Positions 8,531-16,755 of a stretch of 64,000 nucleotides of DNA are shown in pieces (the first letter of the stretch is position 1; each line of letters starts with the position of its first letter). Below the pieces are notes generated by a model. That model saw only the letters and a program-made list of their open reading frames with translations. It made no database searches and had not been told where the DNA came from. The stretch is from the NCBI RefSeq assembly GCF_017573465.1, contig NZ_JAGEPF010000017.1, forward strand, positions 186,001 to 250,000, given 5' to 3'. The DNA is from Actinomadura violacea (GTDB lineage Bacteria > Actinomycetota > Actinomycetes > Streptosporangiales > Streptosporangiaceae). The position numbers were made by a program, and so were the translations under genes.

Positions 8531-9022
8531 GTGGACGAGGCGTCCTTCACCGCGCTGTTCAACGCGCACTACGGCCCGCTGGTGCGGCTCGCCGGGCTGC
8601 TCGGCGCGGACGACCCCGAGGACATCGCGCAGGACGCGTTCGCCCGGTACTACCGCAGGCGCAGGCGGCTGCGGGACGACGCGGCGGCGTTCGCGTACCT
8701 GCGGTCGACCGTCTGCAACCTGACCCGCAACCGGCGCAGGCACCTCGGCGTGGTCCGCCGGGCGCTGCCGGTGCTGTTCGCGCGGACCGAGGAGGACGTG
8801 CCCGCCGACTTCACGGCGATGGTGCGCGAGGACCACCGGGAACTGCTGGCCGCCCTGGACGCGCTGCCGGCCAAGCAGCGCGAGGTGCTGGTGCTGCGCT
8901 ACTGGATGGACCTGTCCGAGCGCGAGATCGGCAAGGTCATGGGCATTTCGGCGGGCACGGTCAAGTCGCACGCGCACCGGGCCGTCGCGGCGCTGCAGGG
9001 TTCGTTGAGGGAGAAGGCATGA
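8531..9022 (+). CDS. RNA polymerase sigma factor, sigma-70 (ECF, SigE-like) family
   Basis: This 163-aa alternative sigma factor has region 2 (FTALFNAHYGPLVRLAGLL ... DIAQDAFARYYRR) followed by region 4 (LPAKQREVLVLRYWMDLSEREIG ... GISAGTVKSHAHRAVAAL). GTG 8531 has a GAGGGGG box upstream and gives a family-like N-terminus; ATG 8471 would add 20 residues. Its stop overlaps the ATG of the next gene (ATGA), so it is probably co-translated with a membrane-anchored CU044_5270 protein, a pairing that suggests that partner controls it. Confidence 0.9.
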   Translation: MDEASFTALFNAHYGPLVRLAGLLGADDPEDIAQDAFARYYRRRRRLRDDAAAFAYLRSTVCNLTRNRRRHLGVVRRALPVLFARTEEDVPADFTAMVREDHRELLAALDALPAKQREVLVLRYWMDLSEREIGKVMGISAGTVKSHAHRAVAALQGSLREKA

Positions 9023-10062
9023 CGATGGTCGAGGACGACCTGCGCGAGGCGCTGCGCAGCAAGGCGGCGGTGTTCGGCACCGACCCGGAGGCGATGGGCC
9101 GGGTCGAGCGGCGGATCCGGCGGAACCGGAACCGGCGGGCCGCGACCGCCGCCGGCGCCGCGTTCGCGGTGGCCGCCGCCGCGGTCGCGGTCGGCGTGAC
9201 CGGGCAGCACGATGACGGGCCGGCGGCGCGCGAGCTGCTGCTGACGGCCGCCGACGCGGCCGCGTCCGCGCCGGCGGGCACCGGGAGGTACTGGCACACC
9301 TCGGGGCTCAGCGAGGAGCTGATCCAGGTCGGCTCGCCCGGCCGCGGCACCTACCAGGTGCGCGAGCGGGCGCGGACCGACCTCTGGATGCCCCAGGACG
9401 CCGCCGCCCCCGCCTGGATCCGGACGAGCGGCCTCGGCGCCGCGCCCGCGACGAAGGCGGACGAGGCGGTCTGGCGCGCCCAGGGATCGCCCGCCACGTA
9501 CCGCACGACCGAGAACGGTGACGTGAAGATCCCGGCCAAGCCTGACAAACCGCTCACCGAACGGATCAAGCCCGGCGGGTACGGCGAGCGGTTCGGCCAG
9601 GAGCTCACCCCCGAGGACGTCCGGACGCTCCCCGCCGACCCCGCCCGGCTCAGGACCGCGCTGCTGCGGCTGATCAAGCGCGCGTCGGCGGACGAGGGCG
9701 ACGAGCAGCTCTTCGACTGGGGCGGGAGCCTCCTGCTGCGCTACCCCGCGTCGCCGCAGGTGCGCGCGGCGACGTACCGGATGCTGGCCGGCCTGCCCGG
9801 CATCAGGAAACTGGGCACGGTCACCGACCGGGCCGGGCGGACGGGCACCGCCGTCGGCCTGAACGCCGGCGTCGACGCCCAGGGGTCCCGGTTCACCGAG
9901 CGCCTCGTCCTCGACCCCAAGACCGGCAGGGCCCTGGCCTGGGAGTCCGTCATGACCGGCAAGGGCGGGAAGGCCGCCGGCACCGCGCGGGCCGGGCAGG
10001 TCGAGACGGCGCAGCTGACCCTGGAGTCCGGCTGGACCGGCGAGGGGCCGCCCGGCCGCTGA
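9019..10062 (+). CDS. CU044_5270 family protein (putative sigma-factor partner)
   Basis: This 347-aa protein has a charged cytoplasmic N-terminus, one membrane segment at about residues 38-62 (alanine/valine-rich), and a large extracytoplasmic domain with GRYWHTSG, DLWMPQDA and VLDPKTGRALAWESVM. It fits the actinobacterial CU044_5270 family, often encoded next to ECF sigma factors. The topology, with a short N-terminal tail before a single helix, is that of an anti-sigma factor, but no ZAS zinc motif is visible. Translation is coupled to the sigma gene by a 4-bp overlap. Confidence 0.75.
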   Translation: MTMVEDDLREALRSKAAVFGTDPEAMGRVERRIRRNRNRRAATAAGAAFAVAAAAVAVGVTGQHDDGPAARELLLTAADAAASAPAGTGRYWHTSGLSEELIQVGSPGRGTYQVRERARTDLWMPQDAAAPAWIRTSGLGAAPATKADEAVWRAQGSPATYRTTENGDVKIPAKPDKPLTERIKPGGYGERFGQELTPEDVRTLPADPARLRTALLRLIKRASADEGDEQLFDWGGSLLLRYPASPQVRAATYRMLAGLPGIRKLGTVTDRAGRTGTAVGLNAGVDAQGSRFTERLVLDPKTGRALAWESVMTGKGGKAAGTARAGQVETAQLTLESGWTGEGPPGR

Positions 10063-10143
10063 CCCGGCCGAACGGCCCGGAGACCGGTGAGGCCGTGGAC
10101 GCGCGCAGTGTTCCACGGCCTCCTGGGCCGTAGGGTGGCATGC

Positions 10144-10812
10144 GTGACCGAGACGAAGGCGGTGAAGTCCGAGCAGACGCGGGCACTGATCGTCCAGACC
10201 GCGCTGCGGCTGTTCCGGGAGCGCGGCTACGAGGCGACGACGATGCGCGCGATCGCCAAGGAGGCCGGGGTCTCGGTCGGCAACGCCTACTACTACTACG
10301 GGTCCAAGGAAGAACTGATCCAGGCGTACTACGACGAGCTCCAGGACGAGCACGTCGCCGCCTGCCGCGCCGTCCTCGACTCCGAGACCGCGTTCGCGGC
10401 CCGCCTCCTCGGCGTGCTGCGGGCCCGCGTCGACACGATGGTCCCCTACCACGAGTTCGCCGGGAAGTTCTTCAAGTTCGCCGCCGAGCCCACCAGCCCG
10501 CTCAACCCGTTCAGCGCCGAGTCCGGCCCCGCCCGCGACTCCGCCGTGGCGATCTACCGGGAGGTCGTCGAGGGCTCCGACCTCAAGATCGACAAGGAGT
10601 TCCGCAAGGAGCTGCCCGAGCTGCTGTGGATCTACTCGATGGGCATCGTCCTGTACTGGGTGCACGACAACTCGCCCGGCTGCCGCAAGACCTACCTGCT
10701 CGTCGAGCGGACCGTCCCGCTCGTCAACCGGATGGTCGCGATGTCCCGGCTGCCCGGCTTCAAGTCGGTGACCCGGGAGCTGGTCGGGATCATCCGCGAG
10801 GTCCGCGCCTAG
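10144..10812 (+). CDS. TetR-family transcriptional regulator
   Basis: This 222-aa repressor has an N-terminal TetR HTH: TRALIVQTALRLFRERGYEATTMRAIAKEAGVSVGN followed by AYYYYGSKEELIQAYY. The C-terminal ligand domain is aromatic and Phe-rich (HEFAGKFFKFAAEP), which suggests a hydrophobic ligand. GTG 10144 (VTETKAVKSEQTR) is the best start; the upstream in-frame stretch looks non-coding. No dedicated target is evident next to it; the neighbouring gene is convergent. Confidence 0.9.
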   Translation: MTETKAVKSEQTRALIVQTALRLFRERGYEATTMRAIAKEAGVSVGNAYYYYGSKEELIQAYYDELQDEHVAACRAVLDSETAFAARLLGVLRARVDTMVPYHEFAGKFFKFAAEPTSPLNPFSAESGPARDSAVAIYREVVEGSDLKIDKEFRKELPELLWIYSMGIVLYWVHDNSPGCRKTYLLVERTVPLVNRMVAMSRLPGFKSVTRELVGIIREVRA

Positions 10813-10819
10813 GTCTTCT

Positions 10820-11839
10820 TCACGGGAACGTGATGTCCCAGTGGTCGCGCTCGCGGGCGAACAGCGCGCCGTCCGGCGACCGGTAGAGCCGCGCGCCGTC
10901 GCCCCGCACGCCCCGGTACGGGTAGCGGCGGATCGCCGTGTCGACGCAGCGGCCCGTCGCGATGTCGAGCTTGTGGCCGCTGCCGTGGCTGCGCGGCCCG
11001 CCCGCGTGGCCCGTCTCCGTCCCGCCGGTGATCGTGACCGGGCAGCCGCTCGCCGCCTGGAAGTCCAGCAGCCCCTTCAGCGTCCCCCAGCGCAGGCCGT
11101 CGAACGACGTGCAGGTGCGGCGCGCGCGGTCCGAGCAGCCGCCGGTGGACCGCCACCGGACGCCGTTCGCGCGCAGGAAGCCCTCCGCGACCTGCTGGGT
11201 CAGCCGCACCGACTTCGGCATGTCCGGCACCGCCGCCGTGAGCACGCCGGAGACCGCGCCGGCCGGATCATCGGCGGGCGGGTCGTCGGCGGGCGGGTCG
11301 GTCTCCGCGGCCGGAGGCGCGGGCTCACCGTCCGTCCCGGGGGCCGGATCGGTCTGCGGGACGGCGGTGTTCGGTGGCACGGCGGGGTTCGGCGCCGGGG
11401 GCGGTAGTAGGCCGCCTACCCCGGCGGCCGCGGCGGAGGGCGCGAGGCCCGCCAGCGTCCCGGGCAGCGGGCTCGGCGGGCCGCTCACAGCGGGCGCGGA
11501 CGGTCCGCGAGGCGGCGGAGCGGCCTGCGTCCCGCCGTTCCCGGGATCCGCCGCGACCTCGGCGGCGGGCATCGTGACCGGTGCGACGCCGCCGTCGGCC
11601 GTCGGCGACAGGGCGGGCGCGCCGCCGGGGAGGGGCGCGGCCGCGGCGGGCTCCGGCGGCGGGGGCGTCGCGGCGGGCGGCGGGACGGTGGCGTCGGCCG
11701 GTGCCGCGTGGGTCGTCGCGACGAGCGCGGCGGCCGTCGCGAGCAGCGTGGTCAGCGCGGCGGACGCGGGTTTTCGATGCGGGCGCGGGCGCGGCTTCGG
11801 ACAGGGCGCGGGCGTGCGGGCGGCATGCATCCGGTTCAT
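10820..11839 (-). CDS. Secreted M15-type D,D-/L,D-peptidase-like protein
   Basis: This 339-aa exported protein has a basic N-terminus with a hydrophobic core (about residues 26-45) ending near THAAPADA, consistent with a signal peptide. A long Pro/Ala linker follows (about 50-215) that could cross the cell wall. The C-terminal domain has SHGSGHKLDIATG, matching the HxxGxxxD zinc motif of peptidase family M15, and DHWDITF, matching the second zinc ligand region. Conserved cysteines (GGCSDRARRTC, SGCPV, GRCVD) suggest disulphides. It probably cuts peptidoglycan peptides. The ATG at 11839 has GGGGGATCC upstream. Confidence 0.8.
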   Translation of the reverse strand: MNRMHAARTPAPCPKPRPRPHRKPASAALTTLLATAAALVATTHAAPADATVPPPAATPPPPEPAAAAPLPGGAPALSPTADGGVAPVTMPAAEVAADPGNGGTQAAPPPRGPSAPAVSGPPSPLPGTLAGLAPSAAAAGVGGLLPPPAPNPAVPPNTAVPQTDPAPGTDGEPAPPAAETDPPADDPPADDPAGAVSGVLTAAVPDMPKSVRLTQQVAEGFLRANGVRWRSTGGCSDRARRTCTSFDGLRWGTLKGLLDFQAASGCPVTITGGTETGHAGGPRSHGSGHKLDIATGRCVDTAIRRYPYRGVRGDGARLYRSPDGALFARERDHWDITFP

Positions 11840-11992
11840 GGCGGATCCCCCGGTTCGGCTCTCCGCGCGGAGAGCGGCGGACGAGCGCGTCGCCGCACGT
11901 GGCGGCGGCGCCCGGGGGGCCGCCGGTCGATGACCGGCCCTCTGACGTACCGGCCGCCCGGTGGCGGCCGATCGGAGGGATGCCCGGGTCCT

Positions 11993-12014
11993 CGATCATG
12001 TAAACGCGATCATG
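11993..12014. repeat. Short direct repeat CGATCATG-N6-CGATCATG
   Basis: Two identical 8-bp units separated by TAAACG lie in the 234-bp gap between the M15 gene and the S9 peptidase gene, upstream of the M15 gene. The spacing of 14 bp and the position suggest a regulator site, but no protein can be named. Confidence 0.3.
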
Positions 12015-12073
12015 CGAACCGCGGTCAGGGGAACGCGGGGGCGGGCGGGGCGACGCCCGTCCCCGCGACTGCG

Positions 12074-13840
12074 CTATGCCATACCCAGATGTTTCCGGGC
12101 GAAGTCCATTTCGGCGGACATTTGCTTGATGCGCTCCTCGACGACGAGGGAGCCGTGACCCGCGTCGTAGCGGTACGTCTCGTGCGGCAGGCCCAGCTCA
12201 CCGAGGCGCGCGAGGTAGTTGTCGATCTGCCGGATGGGGCAGCGCGGGTCGTTCTCCCCCGCGAGGATCAGCACCGGCGCCTTCACCTTCTCGACGTAGG
12301 TGATCGGCGACGACTCCCGGTACCGGTCGGGGACCTCCTCCGGCGACCCGCCGAACAGCGACCGGTCGAACGCCTGGAGGCCCTCCATCTCGTCCTCGTA
12401 GGCGGCGACGTAGTCCGCCACGGGGACCGACGCGACGCCGACGCTCCAGTCCTCCGGCTGGGTGCCGATGCCGAGCAGCGTGAGGAACCCGCCCCACGAC
12501 CCGCCGGTCAGCACGAGCCGGTCCGGGTCGGCGAGCCCGGTGGCGACGGCCCAGTCGCGGACGGCCTTGACGTCCTCCAGCTCGGTGAGGCCGACGCGTC
12601 CCTCGATCGCATCGCGCCACTGCGAGCCGTAGCCGGTGGAGCCGCGGTAGTTGACGCGGACGACCGCGAACCCGTGGTCGACCCACGCGGCGGCGGCCGG
12701 GGCGAACGAGTCGTCGTCCTGCGCGGTCGGCCCGCCGTGCACGTCGAACACGGTCGGGAACGGCCGCTCGCCGCCCTCCGGCTTGCTGACCAGCGCGTGG
12801 ATGCGGCCGCCGGGACCGTCCACCCACGCGTCCCCGACCGGCACGGACGGCGGGGCGGGCGGCCCGGGCGGGGTGAGCACCACCGCGCCGGACGCCGACC
12901 GGATCACCGGCGGCTCGGCGGCCGACGACCAGGAGAACTCCACCGTCCCGTCGGGCCGGACGTCGGCGCCGCCGATCACGCCGCGCGGCGTCTCCACCCG
13001 CGTCAGCGACCCGTCGCCGAGGTCGTGGCGGTACAGCTCGTCGCGCGCCTCGTGGTTGTGGGAGATCAGCAGCGCGGACCCGTCCGGGTACCAGCCGGCG
13101 CCGATCTCGCCGGGCAGGTCGAGGACGATCTCCCGCTCGGTGCCGGCGACCGGGTCCCAGACGAGGATCTCGTCGCGGCCGCGGCGCTCGTGCCCGACGA
13201 GCAGCCGGGTGTCGCCGGCGACGGGCGCGAAGCCCATGCCGTAGACGCCCTTGCCGGGCCCGTCCCACAGGTCGGCGACCGCGGAGCCGTCCGGGCGGAC
13301 GACCCGCAGCGCCATGTGCCGGCTGTCGCCGTGCTCGCTGTGCCCGATCGCGATCAGCGACTCGTCCCGCGAGAGCGCGGCGACGTGCGCGTCCTCCGCG
13401 TGGTGGTACAGCACCTCCGGGGCGGCGCCGGGACGGCACAGGTGGACGGTGTTGCCGTCCTCGCCGGTGCGGCCGACGACGGCCAGCCCGCTCGCGCCGA
13501 GGGACAGCCCGGCCGGGTAGGACGGCTCCAGCCCGGGAACGGCCGGGGCGTCCTCGCCGCCGCCGAACGGGACGCGCCGCCACACGCCGAACTCGTCGCC
13601 GTCGGTGTCGGCGAACCACCACACCCACTCCCCGGTGGGGTCGACGGTGCCCATCCACGTGCCGTTGGGCCGGTCCGTCGTCTGCCGCTGCTCGCCGGTG
13701 CCGCGGTCCCAGGTGTAGATCTCCCAGGTGCCGGTGGCGTTGGACCGGTAGATGCTGCGGTTCGGGGCGTCGCGCGCCCAGCGGGGAAGGCTGATCCGGG
13801 CGGCGCGGAACCGCGCCTTCCAGCGTTCGTCGTCGACCAT
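12074..13840 (-). CDS. S9 family prolyl oligopeptidase-type peptidase
   Basis: This 588-aa serine peptidase has an N-terminal beta-propeller (repeats with WEIYTWDRGTG, WVWWFADTDGDEFGVW) and a C-terminal alpha/beta-hydrolase. The nucleophile is in LTGGSWGGFLTLLG (GxSxGG), the acid in ILAGENDPRCP and the histidine in YDAGHGSLV. There is no signal peptide, so it is probably cytosolic. Start ATG 13840 (MVDDERWKARFR) fits the fold; an in-frame ATG at 13864 overlaps the stop of the upstream serine hydrolase (ATGA) and would allow coupling. The two genes appear to form an operon. Confidence 0.9.
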   Translation of the reverse strand: MVDDERWKARFRAARISLPRWARDAPNRSIYRSNATGTWEIYTWDRGTGEQRQTTDRPNGTWMGTVDPTGEWVWWFADTDGDEFGVWRRVPFGGGEDAPAVPGLEPSYPAGLSLGASGLAVVGRTGEDGNTVHLCRPGAAPEVLYHHAEDAHVAALSRDESLIAIGHSEHGDSRHMALRVVRPDGSAVADLWDGPGKGVYGMGFAPVAGDTRLLVGHERRGRDEILVWDPVAGTEREIVLDLPGEIGAGWYPDGSALLISHNHEARDELYRHDLGDGSLTRVETPRGVIGGADVRPDGTVEFSWSSAAEPPVIRSASGAVVLTPPGPPAPPSVPVGDAWVDGPGGRIHALVSKPEGGERPFPTVFDVHGGPTAQDDDSFAPAAAAWVDHGFAVVRVNYRGSTGYGSQWRDAIEGRVGLTELEDVKAVRDWAVATGLADPDRLVLTGGSWGGFLTLLGIGTQPEDWSVGVASVPVADYVAAYEDEMEGLQAFDRSLFGGSPEEVPDRYRESSPITYVEKVKAPVLILAGENDPRCPIRQIDNYLARLGELGLPHETYRYDAGHGSLVVEERIKQMSAEMDFARKHLGMA

Positions 13841-13860
13841 GACCCCAGTATCGCCCGCGA

Positions 13861-14811
13861 TCATGCTTGCGGAGGGACGGAGCCGTCGGAGGTCTCGGCG
13901 GCGCCGCGGGGGAGGCCGCCGCGGATCGCGACGCGGGTGCCGGGCGCGAGGTCGCCGTGCACGGCGCGGGCGACGCGCTCGATCGTCCCGACGCCGTAGG
14001 CCATGGTCGGGGTGCCCTGGGTGAGGACGACGATCAGGTAGTCGCCGCCGCGGCCGGTGAACGCGCCGATGCTGTGCACGCGCCAGTCCTTGCCGTGCCG
14101 CGGCAGCCAGCCGTTCTTGACGTGCCAGGTGGTCCCGGCGGGCGTCCCGGCGGTGGTGCCCCAGCGCTGCGACGCGATGACGCGGTGCATGAGGCCGAGC
14201 TCGTAGGCGCGGGCCCTGCCGGTGAGGAGGGTGCCGTGCTCGGTGAGGCGCCGCAGGAGGGTGATCTCGTCGGCGGCGGTGATCCGGGTGAGGCCCCAGC
14301 GCCCGGCGGGGTCGAGCGTGGTGTGCGTCATCCCGGCCCGCTTGAGGAACCGGGCGAAGCGGGCGCGCCCGACGGAGCGCCACAGCGCGGACGCGGCGCG
14401 GTTGTCCGAGCGGGTGATCATCCTGGTGGCGAGGGCGTCCTCGGACGCGGTGAGGGCGCGGTGCTCGCCGGCGGTCTTCCACAGCAGCGCGGCGAGGATC
14501 GTCGCCTTGACGACGCTCGCCGAGTCGTAGTGCCGGCCGGCCAGGACGCCGCAGCGGACGCCGCGCCTCCGGTCGTAGACGGCGACGGACTCGGTGCCGG
14601 TGCGGCCCTTCAGCGCGGCGGTGATGCGGCGGCCGAGCCGGCGGGCGAGCGCGCGGTGCGCGGACGAGGCCGAGGTGCAGACCGGGCGGTCCGAGGCGCG
14701 GGCGGCGGCGGTAGGCACGGCGGTGGGCAGGGCGGCGGGCACGGCGCCGAGGGCGAGGACGGCACCGGCGGCGGCGCTCGCCGCCAGGGTCCGCGGAAGG
14801 AGTCCAGGCAC
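13861..14811 (-). CDS. Secreted serine hydrolase, class A beta-lactamase-like
   Basis: This 316-aa exported protein begins with a signal peptide (MPGLLPRTLAASAAAGAVLA). It has the three penicillin-recognising motifs: SxxK in YDSASVVKATIL, SDN in ITRSDNRAASAL, and KNG in WHVKNGWLP where KTG is usual. The family Glu loop of true beta-lactamases is not obvious. It may act on cell-wall peptides rather than confer resistance. Cysteines at PVCTS and VRCGV could pair. GTG 14811 is the start; it lies upstream of the S9 peptidase gene in the same direction. Confidence 0.8.
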   Translation of the reverse strand: MPGLLPRTLAASAAAGAVLALGAVPAALPTAVPTAAARASDRPVCTSASSAHRALARRLGRRITAALKGRTGTESVAVYDRRRGVRCGVLAGRHYDSASVVKATILAALLWKTAGEHRALTASEDALATRMITRSDNRAASALWRSVGRARFARFLKRAGMTHTTLDPAGRWGLTRITAADEITLLRRLTEHGTLLTGRARAYELGLMHRVIASQRWGTTAGTPAGTTWHVKNGWLPRHGKDWRVHSIGAFTGRGGDYLIVVLTQGTPTMAYGVGTIERVARAVHGDLAPGTRVAIRGGLPRGAAETSDGSVPPQA

Positions 14812-14881
14812 CCGCCCACGCTAGTGATCGGCGGCGCGGCGGCCCGGTCGCGACACGCGACGGCGCGGCTCCGGTCCGTGG

Positions 14882-15688
14882 CTACGGCGAGGTCAGGCGG
14901 CCGAGCAGCTGGTCGATCGCGGCGCGGACCTGCCGGTCCATCGCGCGCGCGAACCCGGCCTCGACGGTGACCTGGGCGCCGGGCCGCAGCCGTGCGAGGG
15001 TCTCGGTGAGGTCGCCGAGGTCCTGCTCGCCGAAGTCCCCGACGACGTGGTCGGCGATCAGCCGGACGAACATCGCGGCCAGCTCGTCCATGCTCTCCTG
15101 CAGCCGCCGCCCGGCGGACAGCACCTCGGTGAGCGGCACCCCGGCGCGCACCAGCGTGACGGTCGCCTCCAGCTGGCGGCGGCTCCAGTGGGTGACGCGG
15201 TCGCCGTCGACCTCGATCACCCCGGACGACAGCGCCCGCTCGACGGACTCGGGCCCGACCTCGCCGGGGAACAGCGCGGCCAGCTCGTCCAGCGTCATCG
15301 TGACGGGGACCTCGGTGGACCACGGCGCCGTGGCGACCTTCTCCACGCCGAGGACGGTGCCGATGTCGCGGCCCTGCTCCCACGCCGACAGCAGCTCGCG
15401 GATGCCCTCCAGGGTGTGGCCGCGCTCCAGCAGGTTGCCGATCATGCGGAGCCGGGCGAGGTGGTCCTCGGAGTACAGGCCGATGCGGCCCGCGCGCCGG
15501 GGCGGCGGGAGCAGCTTGCGCTCCTGGTAGTAGCGCAGGGTCCGGACGGGGACGCCGGCGGCCCGGGCGAGCTCGCCGATCCGGTACTCGCGGCCCGCGT
15601 CCTCGCGTGTGCCCTCGCCCGTGTCCGGGGAGGGGGCGCCCTGGTCGTCCGCCGGCTGTTCGGTCACGGGAGAAGCATAGTTCGCCAC
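14882..15688 (-). CDS. MerR-family transcriptional regulator
   Basis: This 268-aa protein has an N-terminal MerR winged helix (YRIGELARAAGVPVRTLRYYQERKLLPPPRR) and the linker GLYSEDHLARLRMIGNLLERGHTLEGIRELL. The C-terminal 150 residues form a helical effector domain without the cysteines of metal sensors. About 35 residues precede the HTH; GTG 15688 and GTG 15667 are both possible starts. No promoter with a 19-bp MerR spacer was identified, and the inducer is unknown. Confidence 0.88.
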   Translation of the reverse strand: MANYASPVTEQPADDQGAPSPDTGEGTREDAGREYRIGELARAAGVPVRTLRYYQERKLLPPPRRAGRIGLYSEDHLARLRMIGNLLERGHTLEGIRELLSAWEQGRDIGTVLGVEKVATAPWSTEVPVTMTLDELAALFPGEVGPESVERALSSGVIEVDGDRVTHWSRRQLEATVTLVRAGVPLTEVLSAGRRLQESMDELAAMFVRLIADHVVGDFGEQDLGDLTETLARLRPGAQVTVEAGFARAMDRQVRAAIDQLLGRLTSP

Positions 15689-15793
15689 GCCCCGCCACCG
15701 GCTCCGGCCCGTCCGGCGCGCACAACGGACGGAACGGGCGGCGCGCAGGCTGCGTCAGATACCCCGTCATCCCCCCGGAGCGAAAGGCCGACC

Positions 15794-15940
15794 ATGTCGA
15801 AGACCCGTCCCGTACTGCTGGCGGCGACCGTGCTGCTCGCCGGTCTCGGGCTGACCGCCTGCGGCGGCGGCCACGATCACCACCACCACACCACCGTGGT
15901 GCACCACCACAAGACCAAGGTGAAGGTCAAGCACCACTAG
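15794..15940 (+). CDS. Small histidine-rich lipoprotein
   Basis: The 48-aa product has a short basic start, a hydrophobic helix and a lipobox LTAC, so the mature part is a lipid-anchored peptide of about 28 residues. That part is almost entirely His, Thr, Val and Lys (HDHHHHTTVVHHHKTK). Such a tail can bind Zn, Ni, Cu or Co outside the membrane, but a role in metal handling is inference. GGAGCGAAAGG lies upstream of ATG 15794. Its end overlaps the convergent 56-aa gene by 4 bp. Confidence 0.7.
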   Translation: MSKTRPVLLAATVLLAGLGLTACGGGHDHHHHTTVVHHHKTKVKVKHH

Positions 15941-16107
15941 GTGACGCGGCGGGCGGTCATGGCACGGCGTCTGCGGCGCCGGCGGCCGCCCTCGTCGAGC
16001 CGCTGCGCGGAGTCGGCGGCGATCAGGTCGCGGAGCGTGCGCGGGACGATGTCCTCGCGCCGGTCGGTGAAGCGGGTGCGCGGGGCGGTGGGGCGCGTGG
16101 AGCGCAT
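15937..16107 (-). CDS. Small arginine-rich hypothetical protein
   Basis: This 56-aa protein is not a family I recognise. It is very basic, with RTLRDLIAADSAQRLDEGG in the middle and a run of seven arginines near the C-terminus. GGGAGGGACGTC directly before ATG 16107 is a strong ribosome binding site, which supports real translation. It lies 53 bp downstream of another small gene on the same strand and is probably co-transcribed with it. A nucleic-acid-binding role is possible but unproven. Confidence 0.55.
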   Translation of the reverse strand: MRSTRPTAPRTRFTDRREDIVPRTLRDLIAADSAQRLDEGGRRRRRRRAMTARRVT

Positions 16108-16160
16108 GACGTCCCTCCCTGCTGTCGGTGCGGTTCCCCGCCCGGTGCCGGGCGGGGCGG

Positions 16161-16433
16161 TCAGGCGGCGGTCGTGAGGTCGCCGTAGGCGTCGTGGACG
16201 GTGTCGAGCGCCCACCGCATCCGGACCGCGAACGTGTCGGGGTGGTCGCCGGCCTCCTGGGCGACGCGGGCGGCGCAGGCGGACGGGTCGCCGCCGCAGG
16301 TGCGCGACAGGGCGTCCACGGCGGTGCGGACCTGCTCGGGCGTGGGGCTGTCGGAGGCCTGCAGGCCCGAGCTGAAGAGGATCTCGGCGAGGTCGGTGGC
16401 GGTCATCGAGGGATTGGGCGGCGTGTTCGACAT
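16161..16433 (-). CDS. Hypothetical protein, 90 aa
   Basis: This soluble helical protein contains PTPEQVRTAVDALSRTCGGDPSACAARVAQEAGDHP and ends in LDTVHDAYGDLTTAA. Two cysteines (TCGGDPSAC) might form a disulphide or bind a metal. ATG 16433 is preceded by GGAAGAAGG. I recognise no family. It precedes the Arg-rich small gene in the same direction, suggesting a two-gene operon. Confidence 0.6.
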   Translation of the reverse strand: MSNTPPNPSMTATDLAEILFSSGLQASDSPTPEQVRTAVDALSRTCGGDPSACAARVAQEAGDHPDTFAVRMRWALDTVHDAYGDLTTAA

Positions 16434-16755
16434 CGTGTGCCTTCTTCCTACGAGGGGGCCTCGTCCCCCTGCTGCCGACTATGACTCTGCCGGAGCGGCG
16501 GAGTCATCGCCATCGGGGAGAACACCCATTCGGAGGTGCGGGTCACCCCTGGAACACCCGTAGGCGGCGGGCGTCCGGGGTCGGGGTTGTGGAAGTCTCA
16601 GGGAGCCGGCGTGGCGCGGCCCTGGTGCGGGCCCCCGCCGCCGGGCGTCTCCAGTTCGGTCGGGACGGCGCCTTCGGCCGGTGCCGTCGTGCGCGCGGCC
16701 TAGCCGCTCACCAGGACCCTTCCCTGGCGGCGCGCTTTATTCACTCCGGACCAGG
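16434..16755. other. Intergenic region without a gene
   Basis: This 322-bp gap holds the promoter region of the 90-aa gene on the right of its start and the 3' flank of the LysR gene. A short hairpin (CCAGG ... CCTGG, 16711-16727) 30 bp after the LysR stop could be a weak terminator. I see no coding sequence. Confidence 0.5.

Noticed and set aside
11840..12073. Possible c-di-AMP (ydaO-type) riboswitch before the M15 peptidase gene
   Set aside because: Such switches often precede actinobacterial wall hydrolases, but the conserved core could not be found on the minus strand; only short hairpins and a direct repeat are present.
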